NCBI GenBank assembly: GCA_020058315.1
Contig: JAGVEK010000508.1
Coordinates: 1-5,283, forward strand
DNA: 5,283 nucleotides
DNA from: Candidatus Zixiibacteriota bacterium
GTDB lineage: Bacteria; Zixibacteria; MSB-5A5; WJJR01
Direction: 5' to 3'
Numbering within the stretch: position 1 is the stretch's first letter; the number at the start of each line of letters is the position of its first letter. Position numbers and translations under genes: made by a program. The notes below the pieces were generated by a model. That model made no database searches. It saw nothing but the letters and a program-made list of their open reading frames with translations, and was not told the origin of the DNA. Shown here piece after piece: positions 1 to 5,283 of this stretch.

Positions 1-849
1 CCAGCGGATGTCGATTTCACCCTGGATCAAGCCGTCGCAGAACGCCGCAGCTCGACGCAGGTTCACAAACCAGTCGGCGTCGTAGAACTTGATGCCGTTC
101 AGGCCGTATCGTCGGCGTAGGTCGTCGATGTCCGCCACCAAGCCGTCGGCGGCCATCGCGCTGTATTTGCGCTGGTAGGTCAGTTCATAGCAGAACTGAC
201 ACTTGTAGATGCATCCTTGGGAGCTGATGTAATTCAGGGTGCGCGGTGCCACGGTCGGATCGTCGCGAACATACTTCTCGACGTCGAGCAGATGCCACGG
301 GTAGTGACCCATCAGGCCGGTTCGGGGCGGATTGACCGGGCCGCGGACCAGCTTCCTGCCACGCTGGGTAATCAGGCCGGGCACATTCTCCCACGCCGCT
401 TTGTCCTTGAGTGCCGTCACGAAGGCGGGCATCGAATTCTGGCCTGGCCCAATGAGTACGGCGTCGATCAATTCATGCTGAGCCGTCTGGTCGGGCAGCA
501 CATTGACGTGCGGCCCGCCGAATACCACTGGCGGGCAGTTGCTCCGCTCCTTCGCGATGCGGATCAGCTCCAGGGCATGCCCGATCTGGCCACCGCCGGT
601 CATGATGCTGACCCCGATGCACACCGCTCGGTCTAGGTGTTGATCCAGAAACAACGCCCACGCTTCGGTGTCCGACTGATTTCCGTCGAACAGTACGACG
701 TCGGCCAACCCCTCGTCGAGAAGTGGCTTTGCCAGCGTGAGCAGCGAGAAGGGCATCCAGAAGTAGACATAGTCCTTCTCGTGATCGACCTTTGGGTACA
801 ACAAGATCACCAACGAACGTTTGCCTGGAAATCCGAGGAAGTTCGTCAT
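1..849 (-). CDS. Cobalamin-binding radical SAM enzyme (3' end beyond window)
   Basis: The 283 visible residues give an N-terminal B12-binding-like domain and the start of a radical SAM domain. The first part has the usual order for the BchE-like class: PFSLLTLAKPLLDEGL (about 33-48), a GVS.MTGGGQIGHALEL strand-helix (79-95), VVFGGPHVNVLP (108-119) and VLIGPGQNS (131-139), where relatives often have GEGE. The radical SAM cluster motif is CX3CX2C at C213, C217 and C220, followed by IKFYDADWFVN (253-263), a typical second-strand segment. Such enzymes cleave S-adenosylmethionine with a 4Fe-4S cluster and use cobalamin for methylation or ring rearrangements; which applies here cannot be told. The ATG at 849 overlaps the stop of the MoaA-like gene (ATGA), and GGAGG lies 7 nt upstream. 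The C-terminal half of the radical SAM barrel and any auxiliary domain are off the window. The class is secure; the substrate is unknown. Confidence 0.93.
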   Translation of the reverse strand, partial: MTNFLGFPGKRSLVILLYPKVDHEKDYVYFWMPFSLLTLAKPLLDEGLADVVLFDGNQSDTEAWALFLDQHLDRAVCIGVSIMTGGGQIGHALELIRIAKERSNCPPVVFGGPHVNVLPDQTAQHELIDAVLIGPGQNSMPAFVTALKDKAAWENVPGLITQRGRKLVRGPVNPPRTGLMGHYPWHLLDVEKYVRDDPTVAPRTLNYISSQGCIYKCQFCYELTYQRKYSAMAADGLVADIDDLRRRYGLNGIKFYDADWFVNLRRAAAFCDGLIQGEIDIRW

Positions 850-1901
850 GCTCCCACCTCCAGTTTCAGGCGCACTGGCGTCCGGAACGTCGCTTGTGTG
901 TACGGCATGATGGCTTCAAGAACCTGAGTTCGGAGCTGATCTTCGTCACCGATCAGCGCACGTAGGTCGATCGTATTATTCTGGCGCAGTAGGCAATACT
1001 GCAAACGTAGATCCGCCGTCAGGCGCAGCGCCATCAGAGCGTCGTGGCATGGATAGAACGCGCAGTCATCACACACCGAGCCGTACCAGGCGCCGGCCTT
1101 ACTGTCCTTCAACATCAGCCGTAGACCGGTCGGCAAGGTAATCACAGTCATCGGGTGACCGAGTCCGCCTTGGGTAATCGTCTCTTGCCTGGTCGCCTCG
1201 GCCGCGAACCGTTGAGTGAACACTTCCAATGGTGTGTACAGATCACGCAGTGTCTTGTGGCGCTTGATAGCTAGTCGCCGTGCGAAGCTCTCAGCCCCTT
1301 CGTCCAGGTCCTTGATGACGTCCAGCAACTTCAGAATCTGAATTCCGTTGTGCGCGCAGAATTCTGCCAGCGCTGGTACCTCGTCATCGTTGATGCCGCC
1401 CATGACCACGGTGTTGACCTTGACCGGCACGCCGGTCTGGACGCAGCGCTGCAGTGCACCAATCACCTGCGGCAGATCATCGACTCCACACAGCTCATGG
1501 TGCAGCCGAGGATTTAGGGTGTCGATGCTCATGTTGAACTGCGTAACTCCGAGGACTGCAAGCTGTTCTGCTCGATCGCCGATCCTAGGGTGCCGCGAGA
1601 TGATCTCGATCTCGGAAAAGCCGGCCTCGTGCCGCAGTCGGCGGACGGCATCTTCGAGTGGGTCGTACAGCGCCGGATCGCCACCGGTCAGCTTGATACT
1701 GTCGATCCCAGTCGCGCGAACCTGCTTGGCGACAGCGATGAGGTGATCGACGGACAGTTCGCTGTCTGCGGCCGTGGCCACGGCTTCGCCGGACGGGCGA
1801 CAGAAGAAGCAGGCACGGCCGCACCGCGCGTTCAGCGTGACGCGAAACTGCGGCAAACGAAGCGCCTCGGGGCTGCTTTTGCTGACATCCATAATTGTCA
1901 T
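846..1901 (-). CDS. MoaA-like radical SAM enzyme
   Basis: This is a 351-residue radical SAM protein with MoaA-like architecture. The SAM-cluster motif CGRACFFC (CX3CX2C) is at C27, C31 and C34. It is followed by LTGGDP (71-76), the GGE-like SAM-binding strand, and by NMSIDTLNP (123-131), which matches the conserved 'SLD.L.p' barrel strand of the family. The C-terminal part has CDDC (C277, C280), C285, then RLTADLRLQYC (to C303). This recalls the MoaA auxiliary-cluster region (CX2CX13C with RLT.DG...C.) but carries an insertion of about ten residues. The protein ends in EVGA and lacks the Gly-Gly tail of true MoaA, and no other molybdopterin genes are visible, so a GTP 3',8-cyclase role in cofactor synthesis is unlikely. 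A specialised biosynthetic role is inferred. I chose the ATG at 1901 because GAGGAG lies 8 nt upstream; a TTG at 1919 would bury that site inside the gene. It is coupled to the B12 radical SAM gene downstream. Confidence 0.93.
   Translation of the reverse strand: MTIMDVSKSSPEALRLPQFRVTLNARCGRACFFCRPSGEAVATAADSELSVDHLIAVAKQVRATGIDSIKLTGGDPALYDPLEDAVRRLRHEAGFSEIEIISRHPRIGDRAEQLAVLGVTQFNMSIDTLNPRLHHELCGVDDLPQVIGALQRCVQTGVPVKVNTVVMGGINDDEVPALAEFCAHNGIQILKLLDVIKDLDEGAESFARRLAIKRHKTLRDLYTPLEVFTQRFAAEATRQETITQGGLGHPMTVITLPTGLRLMLKDSKAGAWYGSVCDDCAFYPCHDALMALRLTADLRLQYCLLRQNNTIDLRALIGDEDQLRTQVLEAIMPYTQATFRTPVRLKLEVGA
857..861 (-). promoter_or_regulatory. Strong ribosome binding site inside the upstream gene
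   Basis: The minus strand reads GGAGG 7 nt before the ATG of the B12 radical SAM gene. It lies within the last codons of the MoaA-like gene. Together with the ATGA stop/start overlap at 846-849 it supports coupled translation of the two enzymes. Confidence 0.8.
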
Positions 1902-2010
1902 AGTCAGCGCTCCTCTCAATCCAAGTCAATGAAATAACAACAGGTTTCGTGTCATGAATGCCGAGCAAGTAGCCGCGAGATGCTGACACTCCTGACATCC
2001 CGATTCGCCC
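1902..2010 (-). promoter_or_regulatory. Leader upstream of the radical SAM pair, with TGTCA half-sites
   Basis: These 109 bases separate the small membrane gene from the MoaA-like gene. On the plus strand they hold TGACAC (1984-1989) and TGACAT (1993-1998) as a tandem pair, plus GTGTCA (1949-1954), which forms a 6-bp inverted repeat with 1984-1989. A start signal for the operon could lie here, but I found no convincing -35/-10 pair and no terminator hairpin after the membrane gene, so read-through from upstream is also possible. The regulatory role is inferred only. Confidence 0.3.
1910..1915 (-). promoter_or_regulatory. Ribosome binding site that fixes the MoaA-like start
   Basis: The minus strand reads GAGGAG, then 8 nt, then ATG at 1901. 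This near-ideal Shine-Dalgarno sequence argues for the ATG start and against the in-frame TTG six codons upstream at 1919. Confidence 0.85.
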
Positions 2011-2460
2011 CTACGTCCACCCAGGAAGAACTGGATGGTCGTCTCGTGGCTTGCTCGTCTTGAAGTAGTTGCCGGTTTGGATGACTGCGGAGATGATGCA
2101 GCCGGGGGTAAATCCCCACTGGTCCGACACAACTGCGTACGTGATCCAGGCTGGTTGAACTGCCGCTCCAACCAGCCATCCAATCGGCTGGCCACGGCCC
2201 GCGATCCACATTCCCAGCACTTGGCAGCCCGTCAGCGCCCAGGCCCAACCTGGGTTGATTGGAGTCCCGGTCGCGGGCTGTGGCGTGAGGACGATCGCGA
2301 TGCTGACAAGGGCTGACACCATGCCCGCGTGTCCAAGCCATCCGTACCGCCCTCGAAAGGCCTTGCTCGAACGACCGGTAGGACTATCCCAGCGTCTCGG
2401 GGTCGAAGCCGACGGCACTCTTGGCGGGTAATTGAGTCTTTGCATATTCCGAGGTTTCAT
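2011..2460 (-). CDS. Small multi-pass membrane protein, start uncertain
   Basis: From the ATG at 2460 this is a 149-residue protein with a basic, disordered-looking N-terminus (about 40 residues) and then four hydrophobic segments: about 40-59 (WLGHAGMVSALVSIAIVL), 72-87 (WAWALTGCQVLGMWIAG), 93-111 (GWLVGAAVQPAWITYAVV) and 117-133 (FTPGCIISAVIQTGNYF). The pattern 'G.WL.G....GWLVG...Q..WI.YA....QWGF' resembles, from memory, a family of short membrane proteins common in actinobacteria and their phages, loosely PnuC-like; no transport role is shown. The start is unsure: ATG 2502, ATG 2460, ATG 2445, GTG 2418 and ATG 2322 are all in frame and none has a clear ribosome binding site. Codon bias looks coding mainly downstream of about 2340, but a start at 2322 would cut the first membrane helix. 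It is divergent from the HTH gene and shares its upstream region. Confidence 0.65.
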   Translation of the reverse strand: MKPRNMQRLNYPPRVPSASTPRRWDSPTGRSSKAFRGRYGWLGHAGMVSALVSIAIVLTPQPATGTPINPGWAWALTGCQVLGMWIAGRGQPIGWLVGAAVQPAWITYAVVSDQWGFTPGCIISAVIQTGNYFKTSKPRDDHPVLPGWT

Positions 2461-2626
2461 GGGTTGTACGGCAGCCAATCTCGACCGCCGGCTTCCTTCC
2501 ATCCGAGTGCTTGCGCCAAAATCCGGATGACTCTTGGCCGATTGAAACTTCGTCGATTGACCGCTCCATCAGACGGATTCGTCGGACGATCCATGTATAT
2601 CGGTACGCGAGTTGTCCAGGTTCGTT

Positions 2627-2657
2627 CGACGGTCTACTACCAGCGGCGACGGTCTAC
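2627..2657. repeat. 11-bp direct repeat at 20-bp period
   Basis: CGACGGTCTAC occurs at 2627-2637 and again at 2647-2657. The 20-bp period is about two helical turns, so both copies would face the same side of the DNA. They lie roughly 105-135 bp upstream of the HTH gene start. A protein-binding role is inferred. Confidence 0.6.
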
Positions 2658-2664
2658 CTGGAGC

Positions 2665-2676
2665 CGAACCGGTTCG
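2665..2676. promoter_or_regulatory. Perfect 12-bp palindrome, possible operator
   Basis: CGAACCGGTTCG is a perfect inverted repeat with no spacer. It starts 7 bp after the direct repeat and about 87 bp before the HTH gene ATG. A site for the adjacent HTH protein is plausible but untested. Confidence 0.35.
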
Positions 2677-2751
2677 ATCCGACCCACTGCAGCTTCGGCC
2701 TACGCTTGGTCGACCTCGAGTCCGCAACGCCGGACTCAAAGACCTGTCCCC

Positions 2752-2756
2752 AAGGA
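2752..2756 (+). promoter_or_regulatory. Ribosome binding site of the HTH-membrane gene
   Basis: AAGGA sits 6 nt before the ATG at 2763. With the family-typical N-terminus MPRPERPLDP it decides that start over the in-frame upstream ATG at 2511. Confidence 0.75.
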
Positions 2757-2762
2757 TCATCG

Positions 2763-3593
2763 ATGCCACGTCCTGAACGACCGCTCGACCCATCGGCTGG
2801 CCCTGTTCAAGCGTTCGCAGCAGACCTGCGGAAACTCCGAGCCGAGGCCGGCGACCCCAAATACCTTCAGATGGCCCGGCACACAGGCCGATCCCGCACC
2901 GCGCTGTCAGAAGCAGCTGGCGGGGATCACCTACCGACCTGGGAGACGACCGCAGCGTTCGTCAAGGCGTGCGGCGGTGACATCGATACGTGGTTACTGA
3001 AGTGGGAGCGGGTTCAAGATCAGTTGACGCACAATGGTCTGAGATCTCGCAGTGAGCTAGGTCTCGTCACCGAGCAGCAGGACACTGGAGAGCTCACTCC
3101 CCCGCACCCACTCAGTCCAGTTGTCCAGCGGACCGACAGACCGGACAGCCAAGCAGATATCTTGTTGCGACTCTGGCAGGAGCAGCGCACACAAGCCCGT
3201 CAGTCCGAGAATCACCGGGCAATCATGACGCTCGTCGTGGTGACAGGGACAGTCAGCGGTATGGCTTTTGTAGCGCTGCAGTCCAATTCCAGGATCGCGT
3301 CAGCCGCGGTGGCGCTGGGCGTTTGCCTTCTTGGTCTGTTCGGTGCATTGATCTCTGCCAAGTATTTCGAACGGTTCAAGATGCACATGGACGGTGCCCA
3401 GCTCCTTCGCCGCCGCCTGAATGACCTCCACCCCGAGCTATACCTCGAAGACGATTGGGCTGCCAATCGGCTCCAGCACGAGAGCAACTACAGAATCCTT
3501 GCTCGGATTCGGTTGGAGCACCTATGGGTCACGACCCACCTGGGCATTGCCCTTCTGGGCGGCACCGTTGCCATCGTCGAACTAGCTAGTTGA
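2763..3593 (+). CDS. XRE-like HTH protein with C-terminal three-helix membrane domain
   Basis: This is a 276-residue protein. Residues 1-85 form the actinobacterial helix-turn-helix module: MPRPERPLDPSAGPVQAFA at the start, the recognition-helix region around RSRTALSEAAGG (43-54), then LPTWETTAAFVKACGGD (57-73). A polar linker (about 86-150) leads to three hydrophobic segments at about 152-172, 178-198 and 254-273. Between the second and third lies a charged, probably cytoplasmic helical stretch (KYFERFKMHMDGAQLLRRRL, 200-219). The pair of helices followed by a conserved amphipathic region recalls SLATT-like or related bacterial membrane domains, but I cannot confirm membership. The protein could be a membrane-tethered DNA-binding sensor. 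This HTH module is often fused to very varied C-terminal domains in actinomycetes, so regulation is inferred. Leucine 78 is encoded by TTA (2994-2996), a rare codon in high-GC actinomycetes. It is the only plus-strand gene and converges on the 447-residue gene. Confidence 0.9.
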   Translation: MPRPERPLDPSAGPVQAFAADLRKLRAEAGDPKYLQMARHTGRSRTALSEAAGGDHLPTWETTAAFVKACGGDIDTWLLKWERVQDQLTHNGLRSRSELGLVTEQQDTGELTPPHPLSPVVQRTDRPDSQADILLRLWQEQRTQARQSENHRAIMTLVVVTGTVSGMAFVALQSNSRIASAAVALGVCLLGLFGALISAKYFERFKMHMDGAQLLRRRLNDLHPELYLEDDWAANRLQHESNYRILARIRLEHLWVTTHLGIALLGGTVAIVELAS

Positions 3594-3607
3594 GCGAAGG
3601 ACTGGAC

Positions 3608-4951
3608 TCAACGTTCGTACAGCTTCGTCGCCAGCTGCCAAATTCTCTGTCGAGTTTCATCACCCAGATCGGGAGTGCGGAGAAGTTCCTCAAGCTCCCA
3701 GATGATGTCTTGATTAGATCGCTGGACGAATGCGTCCAGGAGCTTCGCAAACTCAGGTTCTGCGTCGCCAGACCGCGCCACCCAGGCGCGAATCTGGTCA
3801 CGCAGGACATCGCTGCGCTTGGCTAGCTCCGCGTACCACTGAGTCTCTCGTGCAGTCACGTACCAATTCGGCCCGCCAGCAGTGATGACTGGCTCAAGCT
3901 CAATGGCATAGTGGATGATCGCGATGACACTCATCGTCAAGATCGCTTCGCGCATAAGTGAATCGGAGTATTGGGGCTCTACAAGCGCCGGGTTGATGCC
4001 GTCAGTCGGCCGTTTGTCATGGCGATGCCGTCGGGGTCGCGGGCGGCCATGGGAGCCGAATCCGATCGGACTGCCCTTGCTTCCAGAGATCAGCGCCTCG
4101 ACTGCGACGATGGCCTCGTGGTGGTGGAAGGTCAGTGTTGGATCGCCAGGTAGGTCGTCCTTCAGAGCGAGACCACCAGCGCTGCAATCCGACTCAAGGT
4201 GGAGTGCGTACCCGCGCTTGGTGCCGGGACTGGGATCGTGCGGTGACGCAGCGAAGAACGTGTAGTGACCGAAGAAGCTGGTTGCCGGATAGGCCGCGGC
4301 CAGCATCTCCTGGATGCTGCCCTTGAACCCGGAATCGACCAGATGAACGCGGGTACCAGCCCCGCCAATGTCGATGCCGGCCAGTTTGAAGTAGGTAGTG
4401 AGCTGCTTGGAAGCCTCGGCCGGATCGCTGGGCAAATTCGCCTGCTTACGAAATGCCTTAGCAGCCGAAAAGTCCCTCCCCTCAACGCTTTCCAAATCGC
4501 GAAGGGCGGAGTCAACGAGCAATCGCGGGAGGTACATGGGGATGCAGTCCTGCGCGTAGAAGTCCGGCAGCAGGACGCCCAGTACAAATCCGAAGACGAA
4601 GCCGTCACGACCAAGGAACACGATCTTGGTCGACGGATCGTCAGCGACCGCGGCCACTAGATCATCGGCCATGTCGATCGTCACCTTCACCACGAATGGC
4701 GCGAGGTAGCGCTGGATCAAGCGGTAGGTCTGGGCAAGAGTGCGCAGCTTGTCTGCACTATCAATGCGGAACGCACGCAGGAACCCCTCGAAGACTGCCG
4801 ATTCCAGCCCGAGATCCGCGTGGGTGAGGTCGGCTGGCAGTACCTGCATTGGATCAAGCCAATGGCTGACCCTGTCAGTGTATCCGGCGTTGTCCCAAAG
4901 CAACGCCCCGCAGGCCGAGCACTGCGAGGCGTTGTGGTCTGGCCGGGTCAC
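3608..4951 (-). CDS. GRDG-motif protein related to HAD/polysaccharide-associated proteins
   Basis: This 447-residue protein starts at GTG 4951. A short N-terminal CSAC (C11-C14) may be half of a metal site. The central part has a recognisable motif series: IVFLGRDGFVF (110-120), PRLLVDSALRDL (142-153), VHLVDSGFKGSIQEML (202-217) and HHHEAIVAVEALISG...GSPIGFG (276-299). From memory, this series (F.aRDG, SR-like strand, VD.G..GS.Q, late E.L...GS..G) marks a domain seen next to HAD-type and glycosyltransferase domains in surface-polysaccharide proteins (COG5610-like). Here it stands alone, without the classical N-terminal DxD HAD motif, so the activity is unknown. Residues 303-314 are unusually basic (RPRPRRHRHDKR), probably a loop. 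The C-terminus (about 330-447) is helical. Its start overlaps the stop of the 78-residue gene (GTGA), which implies coupled translation. It ends 14 bp from the oncoming HTH gene. Confidence 0.85.
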   Translation of the reverse strand: MTRPDHNASQCSACGALLWDNAGYTDRVSHWLDPMQVLPADLTHADLGLESAVFEGFLRAFRIDSADKLRTLAQTYRLIQRYLAPFVVKVTIDMADDLVAAVADDPSTKIVFLGRDGFVFGFVLGVLLPDFYAQDCIPMYLPRLLVDSALRDLESVEGRDFSAAKAFRKQANLPSDPAEASKQLTTYFKLAGIDIGGAGTRVHLVDSGFKGSIQEMLAAAYPATSFFGHYTFFAASPHDPSPGTKRGYALHLESDCSAGGLALKDDLPGDPTLTFHHHEAIVAVEALISGSKGSPIGFGSHGRPRPRRHRHDKRPTDGINPALVEPQYSDSLMREAILTMSVIAIIHYAIELEPVITAGGPNWYVTARETQWYAELAKRSDVLRDQIRAWVARSGDAEPEFAKLLDAFVQRSNQDIIWELEELLRTPDLGDETRQRIWQLATKLYER

Positions 4952-5184
4952 GCGCTAGTCACCCGCCGCAGCCAGTCGGCGGTCTCCTCCATGATGCGGA
5001 TGGCGAGAACCACCATTTGCTGGCTGAGATCGGGTGCTACCGTCATGTGATGCTCCGCAGTTTCCAGCAATTCGGTCACAATCTCGTCGACCGAGTCAAG
5101 CGTGATGGTCACCAGGTGCACGCCGATCTGGCGATCGGTGGCGGGCGGTTGGATCACACCGTTCGTGCTGGGCGTGGTGGTCAC
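4948..5184 (-). CDS. Small conserved-looking protein of unknown function
   Basis: From GTG 5184 this is a 78-residue, acidic, mostly helical protein without cysteines, signal peptide or membrane helix. After a Thr/Pro-rich N-terminus (1-20) comes a strand-like GVHLVTITL (21-29), then helix-rich segments SVDEIVTELLETAEHH (31-46) and LSQQMVVLAIRIMEETADWLRRV (53-75). I do not recognise the family; a partner or carrier role for the coupled GRDG protein is only a guess. The chosen start has AGGGGA 8 nt upstream. The frame stays open upstream to the right edge, with another GTG at 5268 (106 residues), so a longer or edge-crossing protein cannot be excluded. The stop overlaps the next gene's GTG (GTGA, 4948-4951). 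Confidence 0.75.
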   Translation of the reverse strand: MTTTPSTNGVIQPPATDRQIGVHLVTITLDSVDEIVTELLETAEHHMTVAPDLSQQMVVLAIRIMEETADWLRRVTSA

Positions 5185-5192
5185 GAGATCAA

Positions 5193-5198
5193 TCCCCT
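5193..5198 (-). promoter_or_regulatory. Ribosome binding site favouring the GTG 5184 start
   Basis: The minus strand reads AGGGGA, 8 nt before GTG at 5184. No comparable site precedes GTG 5268, so the shorter 78-residue product is preferred. Confidence 0.6.
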
Positions 5199-5231
5199 TA
5201 CTGTGTAGCGGTCGTTGCGGGTGAACGATCT

Positions 5232-5283
5232 CTACGATGGGCCAGCACACCCCTGGCAGTCGTGACACGAAATTGACATCTCC
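5232..5283 (-). other. Possible 3' end of an upstream gene with a cysteine-rich tail
   Basis: One minus-strand frame enters from the right edge and stops at TAG (5232-5234), ending in SISCHDCQGCAGPS. It has three cysteines as CX2CX2C. An ATG at 5277-5279 could also start a 15-residue peptide. The segment could be the tail of a protein or peptide precursor, or chance; only 17 codons are visible. The TAG lies about 47 bp before the GTG of the 78-residue gene. Confidence 0.25.

Larger units (their letters stand above)
2461..2762. other. Divergent intergenic region
   Basis: This stretch lies between the leftward membrane gene and the rightward HTH gene. An open frame runs rightward through it from 2511 in phase with the HTH gene, but the protein it would add (84 residues rich in Arg, Ser and Pro) looks non-coding, and the canonical start of the HTH family is at 2763. 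The region contains an 11-bp direct repeat and a 12-bp palindrome, listed separately. No consensus promoter stands out; TATATC at 2596-2601 lacks a fitting -35 box. Confidence 0.55.

Noticed and set aside
217..636. Rightward 139-residue open frame
   Set aside because: It lies wholly antisense to the B12 radical SAM gene, whose motifs are clear; typical high-GC antisense frame.
1348..1746. Rightward 132-residue open frame
   Set aside because: Antisense to the MoaA-like gene; low-complexity Ser/Thr-rich translation with no recognisable motif.
1585..1998. Minus-strand open frame starting MSGVSASRGYLLG that runs from the leader into the MoaA-like gene
   Set aside because: It has no ribosome binding site and mostly overlaps the MoaA-like gene in another frame; the overlapping part is Arg-rich shadow sequence.
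2557..2601. TTGACC and TATATC considered as a sigma-70-type promoter for the HTH gene
   Set aside because: The spacing between them is far too long (33 nt), and no better partner is present at 16-19 nt.
2511..2762. 84-residue N-terminal extension of the HTH protein
   Set aside because: The family start MPRPERPLDP at 2763 has AAGGA 6 nt upstream, and the extension looks like translated intergenic DNA.
2329..3000. Rightward 223-residue open frame
   Set aside because: Out of frame with the HTH gene, Arg/Ser/Pro-rich, and it overlaps the clearly coding HTH domain.
3580..3591. Perfect palindrome AACTAGCTAGTT at the end of the HTH gene, considered as a bidirectional terminator
   Set aside because: It has no loop, is not GC-rich and lacks a T-run; it lies in the last codons and may be chance.
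4265..4660. Rightward 131-residue open frame
   Set aside because: Antisense to the GRDG-motif gene and without a ribosome binding site or motif.

Overview
The window is GC-rich, dense accessory DNA from an actinomycete. The best lineage evidence is the rightward gene at 2763-3593, which opens with the MPRPERPLDP-type XRE-like helix-turn-helix domain that I know from Streptomyces, Micromonospora and relatives. Heavy GTG/ATG start use and 4-base start/stop overlaps fit this. I cannot name a genus.

Layout, left to right. (1) Positions 1-1901, minus strand: a translationally coupled pair of radical SAM enzymes. A MoaA-like enzyme (846-1901) is followed by a cobalamin-binding radical SAM enzyme (849 down to the left edge, 3' end missing). 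(2) 1902-2010: a short intergenic leader with TGTCA-type half-sites. (3) 2011 to about 2460, minus strand: a small multi-pass membrane protein with an uncertain start. (4) 2461-2762: a non-coding divergent region with an 11-bp direct repeat at a 20-bp period and a 12-bp perfect palindrome. (5) 2763-3593, plus strand: an HTH protein with three predicted membrane helices and a TTA leucine codon. (6) 3608-4951, minus strand, converging on gene 5 with a 14-bp gap: a 447-residue protein with the FLGRDG ... VDSG.KGSIQ signature of a domain found in HAD/polysaccharide-linked proteins. (7) 4948-5184, minus strand: a 78-residue unrecognised protein coupled to gene 6 by a GTGA overlap. (8) 5185-5283: the right edge, where a short open frame ends in a cysteine-rich tail (CHDCQGC); this may be the 3' end of another gene.

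How it may work together (inference). Five of the six clear genes point left, and the two coupled pairs look like parts of a biosynthetic operon. Two radical SAM enzymes, one with a cobalamin domain, suggest a modified small molecule or peptide with carbon-centred radical chemistry. The plus-strand HTH-membrane gene and the divergent small membrane protein look like a regulatory or sensing module placed inside it. No molybdenum-cofactor partner, transporter or clear substrate gene is visible, so the product cannot be named. Most other open frames are antisense or out-of-frame shadows of these genes.
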